In this document: piece after piece, positions 8,728 through 17,228 of the stretch
Layout of the letters: every line of letters starts with the position of its first letter
Numbering within the stretch: the first letter of the stretch is position 1
Assembly (NCBI GenBank): GCA_002478885.1
Contig: DLKC01000007.1
Coordinates: 1 to 39,981, forward strand
DNA from: Chitinophagaceae bacterium UBA7600
GTDB taxonomy: Bacteria; Bacteroidota; Bacteroidia; Chitinophagales; Chitinophagaceae
DNA length: 39,981 nucleotides
Direction: 5' to 3'
Notes under the pieces: generated by a model
What the model was told of the DNA's origin: nothing
The model's input: the letters and a program-made list of their open reading frames with translations, nothing else
The model's database searches: none
Made by a program: the position numbers and the translations under genes

Positions 8728-9441
8728 ATGAAACGGAAAGAGTTTTTAAAAAACGGTGCCATACTATTATCGTTGGGATCTGTATTAAATGGTTGCAGCA
8801 AGGAAAACGCGGTAATGGCCTCAAGCGGAGAGGCCGCTGCGGATGCGGGCACAGCCTGCAATACAACGCCCTCAGAAGTTGCTGGACCATATGAAATCGA
8901 TCTCATCAAGAATTCAACTATTTACAGGAGTGATATACGGGAAGACCGCACCGGCTTGCCGCTGGACCTGCGCCTCCAGGTAAACGAGGTGAATGCTAAT
9001 TGTGCGCCTATAAAAAATGCAAGGGTTGATATCTGGCATTGCGACAAGGATGGCTATTATTCAGGCTTTGTAAATGATGGTTATCTCGGCGCCATTGACA
9101 ACAGCGGTAAAACATTTTTACGTGGCATCCAGCTCACAAATAAAAATGGCATTGTCGATTTTGCTACGATATTTCCAGGTTGGTATCCCAGCCGTATTAC
9201 ACACATTCACCTCGAAATTTTCATCAATAATGTGTCGGTGAAGACCGCGCAAATTGCCTTTCCCGATAAGATTAATCGCAAGGTTTACAGTTCACCCGAT
9301 TATCTCGGGCACGGGCAAAATACAACAGTGCTGCGAAACATTGACGATCCGGTTTTTAAAGATTCTCTCGCAAATGAACTTTGTACAATAGATAAAGCAT
9401 CACCCACCGGCATTAAAGCATCTTTTGTTTTGGGCATATAG
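8728..9441 (+). CDS. Lipoprotein with intradiol ring-cleavage dioxygenase fold
   Basis: 237 residues. The N-terminal signal ends in the lipobox LNGC with C23, preceded by KRKEF, which resembles but does not complete a twin-arginine motif. The core matches the C-terminal domain of protocatechuate 3,4-/catechol 1,2-dioxygenases: WHCDKDGYYSGF supplies the first Tyr ligand, and PGWYPSRITHIH supplies the second Tyr and both His ligands of the ferric site. All four iron ligands appear present, so it may be active. Such envelope-anchored homologues are common in Bacteroidota, but their substrate is generally unknown. The family usually cleaves catechols, so action on plant or humic phenolics is inference. 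A TACATTTA element at 8710-8717 may be its -7 box. Confidence 0.83.
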   Translation: MKRKEFLKNGAILLSLGSVLNGCSKENAVMASSGEAAADAGTACNTTPSEVAGPYEIDLIKNSTIYRSDIREDRTGLPLDLRLQVNEVNANCAPIKNARVDIWHCDKDGYYSGFVNDGYLGAIDNSGKTFLRGIQLTNKNGIVDFATIFPGWYPSRITHIHLEIFINNVSVKTAQIAFPDKINRKVYSSPDYLGHGQNTTVLRNIDDPVFKDSLANELCTIDKASPTGIKASFVLGI

Positions 9442-9506
9442 GGAAAGCATCATTGTAACAGTGCTTATGTATTTTGATGATCGGCTTTTGTCCTGCCGGC
9501 AACTTC

Positions 9507-9526
9507 GTTGTGTCACTCACTTGTAC
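9507..9526 (-). repeat. Dispersed intergenic repeat, copy 7 (decayed, minus strand)
   Basis: GTTGTGTCACTCACTTGTAC on the plus strand is the inverted head, with the same TCACTCAC variant seen at 1-19. It faces copy 8 about 60 bases away, and both are flanked by CTTTTG/CAAAAG, so the pair could fold into one long imperfect hairpin. Confidence 0.7.
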
Positions 9527-9586
9527 GGTAGAGCCATGAGCGGCAACCCATAAACTTCAGGCAAATCCGGCTCAAAGCTGTTTTGC

Positions 9587-9646
9587 TGTACAAGTGCGCG
9601 ATGCAACAAAAGCCTTACGGTTATACTAAAGCCGGGCCTGCAAAAT
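9587..9646 (+). repeat. Dispersed intergenic repeat, copy 8 (complete)
   Basis: The head at 9587-9607 reads TGTACAAGTGCGCGATGCAA plus C, and the tail at about 9628-9646 reads ACTAAAGCCGGGCCTGCAA. It is the plus-strand partner of copy 7. Confidence 0.78.
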
Positions 9647-9732
9647 TTCCTGCCTGATATATACCTTAGAGAGGGTATGATTGATGCAGGCAATCCGGTT
9701 ATCTTTATGCGTAAATGTAAAACCCGAATACC

Positions 9733-12700
9733 GTGAAATATTTTATTGCTGCAGCTTGTTTTTTCTTTCCTTTTTCTCTTTTTGCACAGGCGCCTGAATT
9801 AATTGTTCCTGCCGGGCATGGCGACCAGGTTTATCTCACAAAATTTTCCGCCGATGGTAAATTTCTTTTCTCAGTGGGCACAGGCGCAAAGGCGGTGAAG
9901 ATCTGGGATACAAAAAACGGGCGTTTGTTGAAGAATCTTCCCGTGAACAATTTTCCAATGAGCCTGCAACCAACTGCTGACAGCAGGCAACTGGTCATAG
10001 CTACAAAGACCGAGATATATTTTTATGACTTCCCTTCTTTAAAACTTACACACAAGATCGCTCACGGGGCGTTAGACGCGGTAGCGGGTAAAAACAATTT
10101 GTATACACTTTTTACAGAAGGGCAAACCGGCTTTAAAATCAAAACAATTGATCTTACAAGCTTTCAGGAGAAGGATTTGTATACCGATGCAACTGGTTCT
10201 GCTGCAGTGATCAGTCTCTCACCGCAGGAAGATAAGTTGTTTATCGCATCAGGATTTACGGTGCAAATTTTAAATACCGCTACGGGTGCTGTCGATAACA
10301 CTACCTCACCTGCGATCGGAAATATTTTTATGGGGTATACACCGTCGGGCAATCTCATCAGCTTCAATGACAAGGGTAAAAAAGGATTTATCCCGGGTGT
10401 TAATGATGCAACAAACTTTGCACCATTGCGTAATCTTGATGCGAAACTGCCGGTGAGTTATGGGCTTCCTTCTCTGAAAAGCAAAATTGCCTACGCCGCT
10501 GACGGGCAGGTATGCTTATCTGCTGATGAAGCTATCGTTATCGCAGACTATACAACAGGTAAAAAAGTGCGGGAAATAAAAACACCGCACGAAGATATTA
10601 TTGCAATGGATGTTTCAGGCAACAGGCTGGTAGCCGGTGACAAGTTTAAAGGCACATTAAAGCAATACGATCTAAATACGGGCAAACTGTTGCGTGTTTA
10701 TGGTGAAGACGCCATAGCGCCTATAGCCTGGGAGACAGCAAGCAACGCAACAGGCATAGTGATCGATGGCATATTCGATTCGCCATGCGGGTATTTTAGC
10801 GGGCAGCCCGATGGAAGAATTGTTGCCGCAACTTTTCAGGATAAGGAAAATGAATTAATGAGTATTGTTGGTATCTCTGCAGACGCCAGCATAACAGCAA
10901 CCTACAACCAGCAGGAAGTGCAGGTGTACAAGGCACCTGTATTTGATAAGCCCGTTTTGAGTTTTGACCTCGATGACAAGCAGGTTGCGTCTCTTGGTAT
11001 TTCACCCGACAATAAAAAATTGCTGGTCGCATACAAAAATTATATAGATGTTTTTGATGTAACATCAGGAAGCCTTATAAAGGAAATACCTAACGATCTC
11101 ATCTTTTTTGGGAAAGAAAAAATTAAGAAGAATGAGTACCTGGATTATACGGCCAGTTCATTTTCTTTCTCAGGCGACAGCCGTTATGTTGCCGTAATGG
11201 CAAATAAGAACGCCACTGTTTTTGATTTAGCATTGAATAAATCTGTTGCTACACTAAATGAAGATCGCATAGAAGCGATAAGACTGGCTGCCGATGGCAG
11301 TAAGCTATACTATATTAAAAACAGATCGTACGGTGAGGCGGTGAAATGGGGTGAGTATGATGTGTTACACCCGGCACCGCCTGTTGAAACACCGGTTAAC
11401 CTGGGACTTGGTGAAGTGCGTATCAGTGATTATGAGGTTCAGAAGACGAATGTATCCATCTCGCCCGACCTGCAGTTTGTTGCTTTTATAAGTAATGATG
11501 AGGTAGTGGTATATAACCGCACAGAAGCCGGGCAAACAAAAATCCTTAAAGGCCATCAATCCTATACAACGCAGGTGCGTTGGCTTGCCAATGGCATACT
11601 TGTTTCGTCCGGGAACGACAATACCATTCGATTCTGGGATGCGGCAAAAGGGACGGAAATACTTAAGCTTGTAATGTTTACCAATGGCAGTTGGGTCCTT
11701 GTTACACCTAACGGCCAGTTCGATGCATCAGAAGATGCAATGAAAAAATTGTACTATGTACAGGGTATTCAAACGATACCATTAGACAACCTGATGGAGA
11801 AGTTTTACACCCCCAAATTGCTGGCCCGGCTATTATCAGGCGCTGCTTTACCCGAACCCGACATAGATGTAAACACGCTTGCCACGGCACCAAAAGTAAA
11901 ACTGAGTTTCGATGCTGCACGCAATCTTGAAGTGGCAGATGATGTTCCAAAGATCGATTGGGCGAATGAAAGTATTTCCGTTACGGTAAATGCAGAATGT
12001 ACCGAAGATGCGATTGATGAAGTGCGCCTGTACCTCAACGGAAAACTTATCGAAAGCCAAACAAGAAATCTTGTTGTGGAAAATGACAACAGCAAAAAAA
12101 GCCTGCGTAAAACCTTCACGGTAAAACTTAGCCCGGGTATCAACAGTTTTAAAGCAATTGCTTTGAATACCCAGCGGACAGAAAGCCAGCCCGACCAGGC
12201 AGACGTAAATTATAAGCCTGCCGCGAACAATATACAACCTGCGGTTGACGACATTACCCTGCATCTCGTAGTTGTTGGCATAAACAATTATAAAAACCCT
12301 AAGTACAATCTTAATTACGCAAAGGCCGACGCAGAATCATTCAAAGCGGAACTGGAAAAAGCCAGTAGTCTTTTCAAAAAAGTGAACACCTATTATATTA
12401 CAGATGACCAGGCAGTGAAGGCCAACATCGAAAGCACACTTACAAAAATTACAACTACGGCTCAACCGCAGGATATGTTCATATTCTTTTATGCAGGTCA
12501 TGGTGTAATGAGCGATGACGCCGCAAAGAATGAATTCTTTATCGTGCCTTACGATGTTACACAGTTATATGGCGCACAGGATGCGTTAGCGCAAAAAGGT
12601 ATTTCTGCAAAACAGCTCGAAGTGTTTTCCAAAAACATACCTGCCCAAAAGCAGTTGTTCATTCTTGATGCCTGCCAGAGCGCTGGTGCGCTGGAAATAG

Positions 12701-13017
12701 TTGCAAGCCGCGGTGCCGCTGAAGAAAAGGCGATTGCACAGTTGGCGCGCAGCACGGGGAGCCATTGGCTTACTTCGGCCGGCAGCGACCAGTTTGCCAG
12801 CGAGTTTGGAACGCTTGGTCATGGCGTATTCACTTATGCACTGTTGCAGGGTTTGCAGGGAGCGGCAGATAATGGAGACAAACGCATTACGGTGAACGAA
12901 CTAAAAGCGTGGCTGGAAGTGCAGGTTCCCGAACTGTCTCAGAAATACAAGGGCACCCCGCAATATCCCGCCAGCTATGGTTTTGGAAATGATTTTCCTT
13001 TGGAAGTATTAAAATAG
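9733..13017 (+). CDS. Secreted WD40-repeat protein with C-terminal caspase-like (C14) protease domain
   Basis: 1094 residues with a Sec signal peptide (residues 1-20), so the protein is exported. Residues about 25-690 are beta-propeller repeats of WD40 type (for example KIWDTKNGRLL near 60 and GHQSYTTQVRWL...RFWDAAKG near 605-645). Residues about 740-840 form an Ig-like linker. Residues about 845-1094 are a caspase-fold domain with the His-Cys dyad in FYAGHG (H923) and LDACQSAG (C981). It is therefore a prokaryotic orthocaspase with an intact dyad. Family members mostly cleave after basic residues, but specificity here cannot be read. The start is GTG at 9733; an ATG just upstream runs directly into TAA. 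It stands alone between two repeat-filled gaps, so genomic context gives no partner. Confidence 0.9.
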   Translation: MKYFIAAACFFFPFSLFAQAPELIVPAGHGDQVYLTKFSADGKFLFSVGTGAKAVKIWDTKNGRLLKNLPVNNFPMSLQPTADSRQLVIATKTEIYFYDFPSLKLTHKIAHGALDAVAGKNNLYTLFTEGQTGFKIKTIDLTSFQEKDLYTDATGSAAVISLSPQEDKLFIASGFTVQILNTATGAVDNTTSPAIGNIFMGYTPSGNLISFNDKGKKGFIPGVNDATNFAPLRNLDAKLPVSYGLPSLKSKIAYAADGQVCLSADEAIVIADYTTGKKVREIKTPHEDIIAMDVSGNRLVAGDKFKGTLKQYDLNTGKLLRVYGEDAIAPIAWETASNATGIVIDGIFDSPCGYFSGQPDGRIVAATFQDKENELMSIVGISADASITATYNQQEVQVYKAPVFDKPVLSFDLDDKQVASLGISPDNKKLLVAYKNYIDVFDVTSGSLIKEIPNDLIFFGKEKIKKNEYLDYTASSFSFSGDSRYVAVMANKNATVFDLALNKSVATLNEDRIEAIRLAADGSKLYYIKNRSYGEAVKWGEYDVLHPAPPVETPVNLGLGEVRISDYEVQKTNVSISPDLQFVAFISNDEVVVYNRTEAGQTKILKGHQSYTTQVRWLANGILVSSGNDNTIRFWDAAKGTEILKLVMFTNGSWVLVTPNGQFDASEDAMKKLYYVQGIQTIPLDNLMEKFYTPKLLARLLSGAALPEPDIDVNTLATAPKVKLSFDAARNLEVADDVPKIDWANESISVTVNAECTEDAIDEVRLYLNGKLIESQTRNLVVENDNSKKSLRKTFTVKLSPGINSFKAIALNTQRTESQPDQADVNYKPAANNIQPAVDDITLHLVVVGINNYKNPKYNLNYAKADAESFKAELEKASSLFKKVNTYYITDDQAVKANIESTLTKITTTAQPQDMFIFFYAGHGVMSDDAAKNEFFIVPYDVTQLYGAQDALAQKGISAKQLEVFSKNIPAQKQLFILDACQSAGALEIVASRGAAEEKAIAQLARSTGSHWLTSAGSDQFASEFGTLGHGVFTYALLQGLQGAADNGDKRITVNELKAWLEVQVPELSQKYKGTPQYPASYGFGNDFPLEVLK

Positions 13018-13086
13018 TTGTTGCAGAGGCGAAAGGTATGTTGGCGCAAGGCTTCCTGTTTCGTAGCGTTCGCGTGCATACGGAAC

Positions 13087-13105
13087 TGTGTTACTCACTC
13101 GTAAG
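13087..13105 (-). repeat. Dispersed intergenic repeat, copy 9 (strongly decayed)
   Basis: TGTGTTACTCACTCGTAAG resembles the inverted head with the TCACTCAC variation. On its own it would not be called, but it pairs head-to-head with the clear copy at 13171. Confidence 0.35.
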
Positions 13106-13170
13106 GTCAGGAAGTGGTTGTGCAAAAAACAATCGAAAACCTCTTGCGTTGCTGTTGCTTTTTTTACTGT

Positions 13171-13230
13171 TGTACAAGTGTGCGACGCAACAATGCAAAA
13201 TTGAAATACTCCAGCCCGGCTCCTAAAAAC
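13171..13230 (+). repeat. Dispersed intergenic repeat, copy 10 (complete)
   Basis: The head at 13171-13191 reads TGTACAAGTGTGCGACGCAA plus C. The tail at about 13215-13230 reads CAGCCCGGCTCCTAAA. It lies 154 bases after the caspase gene stop. Confidence 0.82.
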
Positions 13231-13306
13231 TCATCTTCAAAAACCGGATTGCCTGGGCCTTCTACAATCATACATTATTTGCAGGCATATTCTTTATGTT
13301 TGCAAA

Positions 13307-14164
13307 ATGCTTTCGGCTGAGGACATAAAAACGATTTGCATATGCGGTGCAGGTACCATGGGTAGTGGTATTGCGCAGTTATCGGCAATGGCAGGTTTTC
13401 AAACCATCCAGTTCGACGTACAGGCAGCAATGCTGGAGAAAAGCAGGATGAGTATTGAGCAAGCCTTGCAAAAGCTGCTGGAAAAAAATAAAATTACAGC
13501 AGAAGAAAAACAGCGGGCTGTATCAAATATTACGTTCACCACAAACATCGCTCAATGCAAAGCAGATGTTATCATCGAGGCAATCGTTGAAAAGAAGGAA
13601 GCAAAGATCGGGCTCTTTAATCAGCTTGCGGCGATCAATAACGGCGAAGCTGTTCTTGCAACAAATACCTCTTCAATTTCCGTAAGTGAAATCGCATCAG
13701 CAACGGCCAGTGCGTCGAAAGTTGCCGGCATGCATTTTTTTAACCCTGCTCCGTTAATGAAACTCGTTGAAGTAGTTAGGGCAAACGATACCTCCGGCAG
13801 CGTAATAGAAATACTGGTTGCAGTTGCACGAAAGATGGGCAAAGTGCCTGTCGTGTGCAAAGATTCGCCCGGTTTTATTGTTAACCGGGTTGCGCGGCAC
13901 TATTATCTTGAATCAATGTGGCTTGTAGAGCAAGGCCTGGCAACCATTGAAGCCGTCGATGCAATAATGGAATCCACCGGGTTTAAAATGGGACCATTTA
14001 AACTGATGGACCTTATTGGAATGGACGTCAACTATGCGGTAAGCAATATTGTTTGGGAGTCGCTCGGCAAACCGGAACGTTTAACCCCTTCCCCCTTACA
14101 AAAGCGAAAAGTAGATGCCGGCGAATTTGGACGTAAAACAGGAAAAGGATTTTATCAATATTAA
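13307..14164 (+). CDS. hbd: 3-hydroxybutyryl-CoA dehydrogenase
   Basis: 285 residues, cytoplasmic. NAD-binding Rossmann motif GAGTMGSG at residues 14-21, the catalytic His in G-M-H143-FFNP, and the C-terminal 3-hydroxyacyl-CoA dehydrogenase helix domain (KDSPGFIVNR, then GPFKLMDLIG). It oxidises (S)-3-hydroxybutyryl-CoA to acetoacetyl-CoA, or the reverse, in butanoate or fatty-acid metabolism. Length is normal for the single-domain enzyme. A perfect TATGTTTG sits at 13295-13302, but so close to the ATG that a transcript from it would be almost leaderless, so the promoter is uncertain. The SDR gene follows after 15 bases, and the two are almost certainly co-transcribed. A PaaH-type role on other acyl chains is also possible. 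Confidence 0.92.
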   Translation: MLSAEDIKTICICGAGTMGSGIAQLSAMAGFQTIQFDVQAAMLEKSRMSIEQALQKLLEKNKITAEEKQRAVSNITFTTNIAQCKADVIIEAIVEKKEAKIGLFNQLAAINNGEAVLATNTSSISVSEIASATASASKVAGMHFFNPAPLMKLVEVVRANDTSGSVIEILVAVARKMGKVPVVCKDSPGFIVNRVARHYYLESMWLVEQGLATIEAVDAIMESTGFKMGPFKLMDLIGMDVNYAVSNIVWESLGKPERLTPSPLQKRKVDAGEFGRKTGKGFYQY

Positions 14165-14179
14165 TTTTTACAGCCCTGC

Positions 14180-15178
14180 ATGAACTCTGACAACACGAAC
14201 AATATCTTGGTCACCGGCGCAACCGGGCTTGTTGGTTCCTGCCTGCTTGAGTTGCTGCTGCAGCAGGGAAAAAAGGTAACAGCCTTGTATCGCAACACTA
14301 TTCCGGCATTTCCGTTTTCCGGTAAGCTGCATTGGGTCAAAGCTGATGTCCTGGAAATCGATTCGCTGGAAGAGGCTATGCAAAACGTTCAGCAGGTTTA
14401 TCACTGCGCAGCCATCGTTTCTTTTAATCCCAAACAAAAAGAGTTACTCAATAAGGTTAATGTTGAAGGCACAGCCAATGTGGTTAACGCATGCCTTACT
14501 GCCGGCGTAAAAAAATTACTGCACGTAAGTTCCGTTTCTGCTTTAGGAAGAATAAGGGAAAATACGGTTATAGATGAAACAATGAACTGGAGCGAAGAGA
14601 GCAGTAACAGTGAATATGGCAAAACAAAATTTCGGGCTGAAATGGAAGTGTGGCGCGGCATTGGAGAAGGTTTGCAGGCGGTTATGGTTAACCCCACCAT
14701 AATTCTGGGGGCGGCCGACTGGGAGAAAGGCTCTTCAGCGATCTTTAAAAATGTTTACAACGAATTTCCATGGTACACCGAAGGCGTAACAGGTTTTGTA
14801 GATGTACAGGATGTTGCCAGGGCAATGATCATGCTCATGGAAAGTGATATTTCAGCCCAGCGGTTTATTATTAGCGCCGACAATCTTTTATACCGCGACC
14901 TGTTCACCATGATCGCAAATGCATTTGGAAAAAATCCGCCACATAAAAAAGTAACCCCATTTATTGCCGGAATTGTTTGGCGTCTCGAATCGTTAAAGGC
15001 GCTTTTTAGCGGCAAACAACCATTGCTCACGAAGGAAACGGCTGCAACCGCCCAGGCAAAGGTTTACTTCGACAATAAGAAACTGTTGCAATTTTTGCCT
15101 GCCTTTAAGTACAACAGCATGCAGCAGACAGTGCAGCGTGTTTGCGCCGTTTATAAACAAAAATACCAGTTGAAATAA
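14180..15178 (+). CDS. Extended short-chain dehydrogenase (NAD-dependent epimerase/dehydratase family)
   Basis: 332 residues, cytoplasmic. NAD(P)-binding TGATGLVGS at residues 12-20 (TGxxGxxG) and the catalytic Y146-x-x-x-K150 in YGKTK. The general sequence (HVSSVSALGRI, NPTIILGAADW) resembles the dihydroflavonol-4-reductase/3-beta-HSD-like branch of extended SDRs, which act on steroid-like, sugar or aldehyde substrates. The exact substrate cannot be given. It lies 15 bases after the hydroxybutyryl-CoA dehydrogenase gene, which suggests joint regulation and perhaps a shared acyl or carbonyl pathway, though such pairs can also be incidental. Confidence 0.87.
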   Translation: MNSDNTNNILVTGATGLVGSCLLELLLQQGKKVTALYRNTIPAFPFSGKLHWVKADVLEIDSLEEAMQNVQQVYHCAAIVSFNPKQKELLNKVNVEGTANVVNACLTAGVKKLLHVSSVSALGRIRENTVIDETMNWSEESSNSEYGKTKFRAEMEVWRGIGEGLQAVMVNPTIILGAADWEKGSSAIFKNVYNEFPWYTEGVTGFVDVQDVARAMIMLMESDISAQRFIISADNLLYRDLFTMIANAFGKNPPHKKVTPFIAGIVWRLESLKALFSGKQPLLTKETAATAQAKVYFDNKKLLQFLPAFKYNSMQQTVQRVCAVYKQKYQLK

Positions 15179-15189
15179 GTAGATTTTTT

Positions 15190-15241
15190 GGTAACCAGCG
15201 CAAGTGCAAATGGCATCTTCCGTTGCGTCGCACGCTTGCGC
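15190..15241 (-). repeat. Dispersed intergenic repeat, copy 11 (minus strand)
   Basis: The inverted head GTTGCGTCGCACGCTTGCGC ends at 15241. Its tail side (GGTAACCAGCGCAAGTGCAA at 15190-15209) is altered, but the spacer ATGGCATC is conserved. It pairs head-to-head with copy 12. Confidence 0.78.
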
Positions 15242-15341
15242 TGCAGAGCACAGGTCGGGTAGACGAAGTCTGAAATTCACTAAAGCTGGCACCAAAACAT
15301 GGTAATCACTTTCGGTTCGCCTTGCTGAGTTATGGAATAAA

Positions 15342-15403
15342 TGCACAAGAGTGCGACGCAAGCAAAGCCATATGGTTGAGCTGCAGCCCGGCTCAAAAAA
15401 AAT
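15342..15403 (+). repeat. Dispersed intergenic repeat, copy 12 (complete)
   Basis: Head TGCACAAGAGTGCGACGCAA at 15342-15361 and tail GCAGCCCGGCTCAAAAAAAA ending near 15402, immediately before the aminotransferase stop on the opposite strand. About 100 bases separate it from copy 11. Confidence 0.85.
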
Positions 15404-15418
15404 CTGTGAATAAAAAAG

Positions 15419-16675
15419 CTAGCTTAATTTTTCCAGCGCCTTCTCTAGTTGCAAAAGCATGGGTGGTATTTCTGCTGTTCTGCAGGTGCCAACGCTAAGG
15501 CGGTACCAGGGCGAATGATCGTCGTTGCCGAAAGCATAGAAAGGAACTACGGCAAGTTTGGCCTCGTCGAGCAGGTAAGTGGTTACGCAAGACTGCGAAC
15601 CCAGCGTTTGGCCGTTGGCTGTTTTACCAAAAATATCAAGTTTAATAGTAAGGTAAATGGCGGCTTGTGGTGCAATGGCATCAACGGGAAACCCTTTTTC
15701 TTTAAGTGCAATAAAGCCTGCGTAAATTTTTCTAAGTCGGTCTTCCAGGGCTTCTTTAAACTCATTTTGAAAGGCGGTGATTTTTTCAGGCTGGTTAAGA
15801 TAAGCAGCCACTGCATACTGCTCGGCCATGGGAGCCCATGCGCCTATATGGCTAAGCAATGCCTTCATTTTAGCGATGATATTGGCAGGGCCGAATGACC
15901 AGCCAACCCGCACGCCGGTTGCAGCAAGTGACTTGGATATACCATCGATAAAAACGGTATAAGCTCTCATGGCCGGCCTCAGCGAAACCGGGTTATAATG
16001 AATGGTATCGCCATAAGTAAGCGTCCAGTACATTTGGTCGAACATGAGGTATAATTTCTTTTCACCATCTGCCCGTGTATTATTTTCTGCGATAATAAGA
16101 TCGCAGATCTTTTCCAGCTCTTCTTTCTTTAATGCAGTGCCGGTTGGGTTTTGCGGGGTGCACAGGCACAACAGCGAAGCACCTTTGATGTGCGGCGCTA
16201 TATCGGCTGCAAGTGGCAGAAAATTATTTTCAGGGCTTGTTGCGATAACGCAATGCTGTGCCCCATTTATATGAGTGTAGTGATTGTTATTCCAGGATGG
16301 CACGGCATAAATTACTTTATCTCCCGCATCAACAATGGCTTTAAAAACGGTATAGATAAGTGGCCGGCCGCCGGAGGCTATCAGTATTTCATTTTTTTCG
16401 TAAGAAATACCTTCGTTGTCATTGATGAAATTGCTTACCGCTTTGCGTAGTTCATAGATGCCATCTGCCGGCGGATAATTGGTTCTGTGGTCTTTATATG
16501 CTTGTACAATCAGTTCTTCCAGTTCTTGCGGAATGGGGAAAATAGCGGGAGAGAAGTCACCAATGGTAAAATTGTAGATTTTTTCCCCTTGCCTTATGCG
16601 CTCGTTGATTTCGTTTCCAAGCTTTACGATTTCGGAGCCTTGTAATGTTTCGGCGAGGGTGCTTAGTTTAATCAT
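15419..16675 (-). CDS. Class I/II PLP-dependent aminotransferase (aspartate aminotransferase-like)
   Basis: 418 residues, cytoplasmic. Fold-type I motifs are present: NPTGTAL (substrate/PLP contact), the aspartate in MFDQMY, the Schiff-base lysine K248 in G-I-S-K-S, and R in ATGVRVGW. The glycine-rich IASGGRPLIY before the cofactor helix is also typical. It transfers amino groups between amino acids and 2-oxo acids; aspartate is the likely donor by general similarity, but specificity within the AspB-like group cannot be fixed from motifs. It is transcribed alone, convergent with the SDR gene. Its upstream gap carries twin palindromic sites (16753-16789) that could serve either this gene or the divergent gene at 16857. 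Confidence 0.88.
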   Translation of the reverse strand: MIKLSTLAETLQGSEIVKLGNEINERIRQGEKIYNFTIGDFSPAIFPIPQELEELIVQAYKDHRTNYPPADGIYELRKAVSNFINDNEGISYEKNEILIASGGRPLIYTVFKAIVDAGDKVIYAVPSWNNNHYTHINGAQHCVIATSPENNFLPLAADIAPHIKGASLLCLCTPQNPTGTALKKEELEKICDLIIAENNTRADGEKKLYLMFDQMYWTLTYGDTIHYNPVSLRPAMRAYTVFIDGISKSLAATGVRVGWSFGPANIIAKMKALLSHIGAWAPMAEQYAVAAYLNQPEKITAFQNEFKEALEDRLRKIYAGFIALKEKGFPVDAIAPQAAIYLTIKLDIFGKTANGQTLGSQSCVTTYLLDEAKLAVVPFYAFGNDDHSPWYRLSVGTCRTAEIPPMLLQLEKALEKLS

Positions 16676-16752
16676 AAGTATTCATTAATAGTCCGGGCAA
16701 ATGTAAAAGGCTATATCAATGTGGCTCTAAAGTAAATACAATTGCGGGAATT

Positions 16753-16789
16753 TGGTGAAAAATCACTTTGGCAATGGTGAAAAATCACT
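16753..16789. promoter_or_regulatory. Twin palindromic operator-like sites
   Basis: The 15-mer TGGTGAAAAATCACT occurs exactly twice, at 16753-16767 and 16775-16789. Each copy contains the perfect inverted repeat GTGA-AAAA-TCAC. The start-to-start distance is 22 bases, two helical turns, so both would face the same side of the DNA. They lie 68-104 bases before the ATG at 16857 and 78-114 bases before the divergent aminotransferase. I infer binding sites for a dimeric regulator. The LuxR-type regulator encoded at 19036 is a candidate, not shown. Confidence 0.65.
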
Positions 16790-16856
16790 ATATAAAATAA
16801 TTCATGTATTTTAATTTGCGTAAACATTATTCCAAATTCTCCACAATCCCAACAAA

Positions 16857-17228
16857 ATGGCAACAAACTGGCAACAAGTAGTAGATGAAGTTAAAACTTA
16901 CAGAACTTACTACAACGGATTACCTGCTTCGGCAAGTTCTTACAAGAAAAAAGGTTATTTTATTTCGAAAGAAGAATTATTCAGTTTGCTGAAACAGAAA
17001 GATGCAAACTCATTGCTCGATGGTATCAGAATTTACTTCGGAGCTAATATGGTCGAAGGCAATATGGTACCCACCGTTCATGTAGTGGCATGTGAAAAAG
17101 ACGCTTCATCACCTGATCTGATGAATGACTATAATATAGGTGATACTGTTCCAGGCAGCGCGACCCTGGTGGCTGACACGCATCCTTGCCCTATATACTG
17201 TGGTAAATCAAATATTTTAAATAAGTAA
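16857..17228 (+). CDS. Small cytoplasmic protein of unknown function
   Basis: 123 residues, no signal peptide or membrane segment. The N-terminal two thirds are mixed helix/strand with charged residues (KEELFSLLKQKD, GIRIYFGAN). The C-terminal part has three closely spaced features: DTHPCPIYCG with two cysteines (CPIYC) that could bind metal or form a disulfide. I do not recognise a family. The start is well fixed: ATG follows an untranslated AT-rich stretch, and the stop overlaps the next gene by one base (TAATG), so the two are translationally coupled. Position downstream of twin palindromic sites suggests tight regulation. The neighbouring membrane protein and two-component system may be functional partners (inference). 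Confidence 0.8.
   Translation: MATNWQQVVDEVKTYRTYYNGLPASASSYKKKGYFISKEELFSLLKQKDANSLLDGIRIYFGANMVEGNMVPTVHVVACEKDASSPDLMNDYNIGDTVPGSATLVADTHPCPIYCGKSNILNK

Noticed and set aside
13295..13302. TATGTTTG as a certain promoter of the hydroxybutyryl-CoA dehydrogenase gene
   Set aside because: The box matches the consensus, but it is only five bases before the ATG, and a -33 box at the right distance is missing, so it may be chance.
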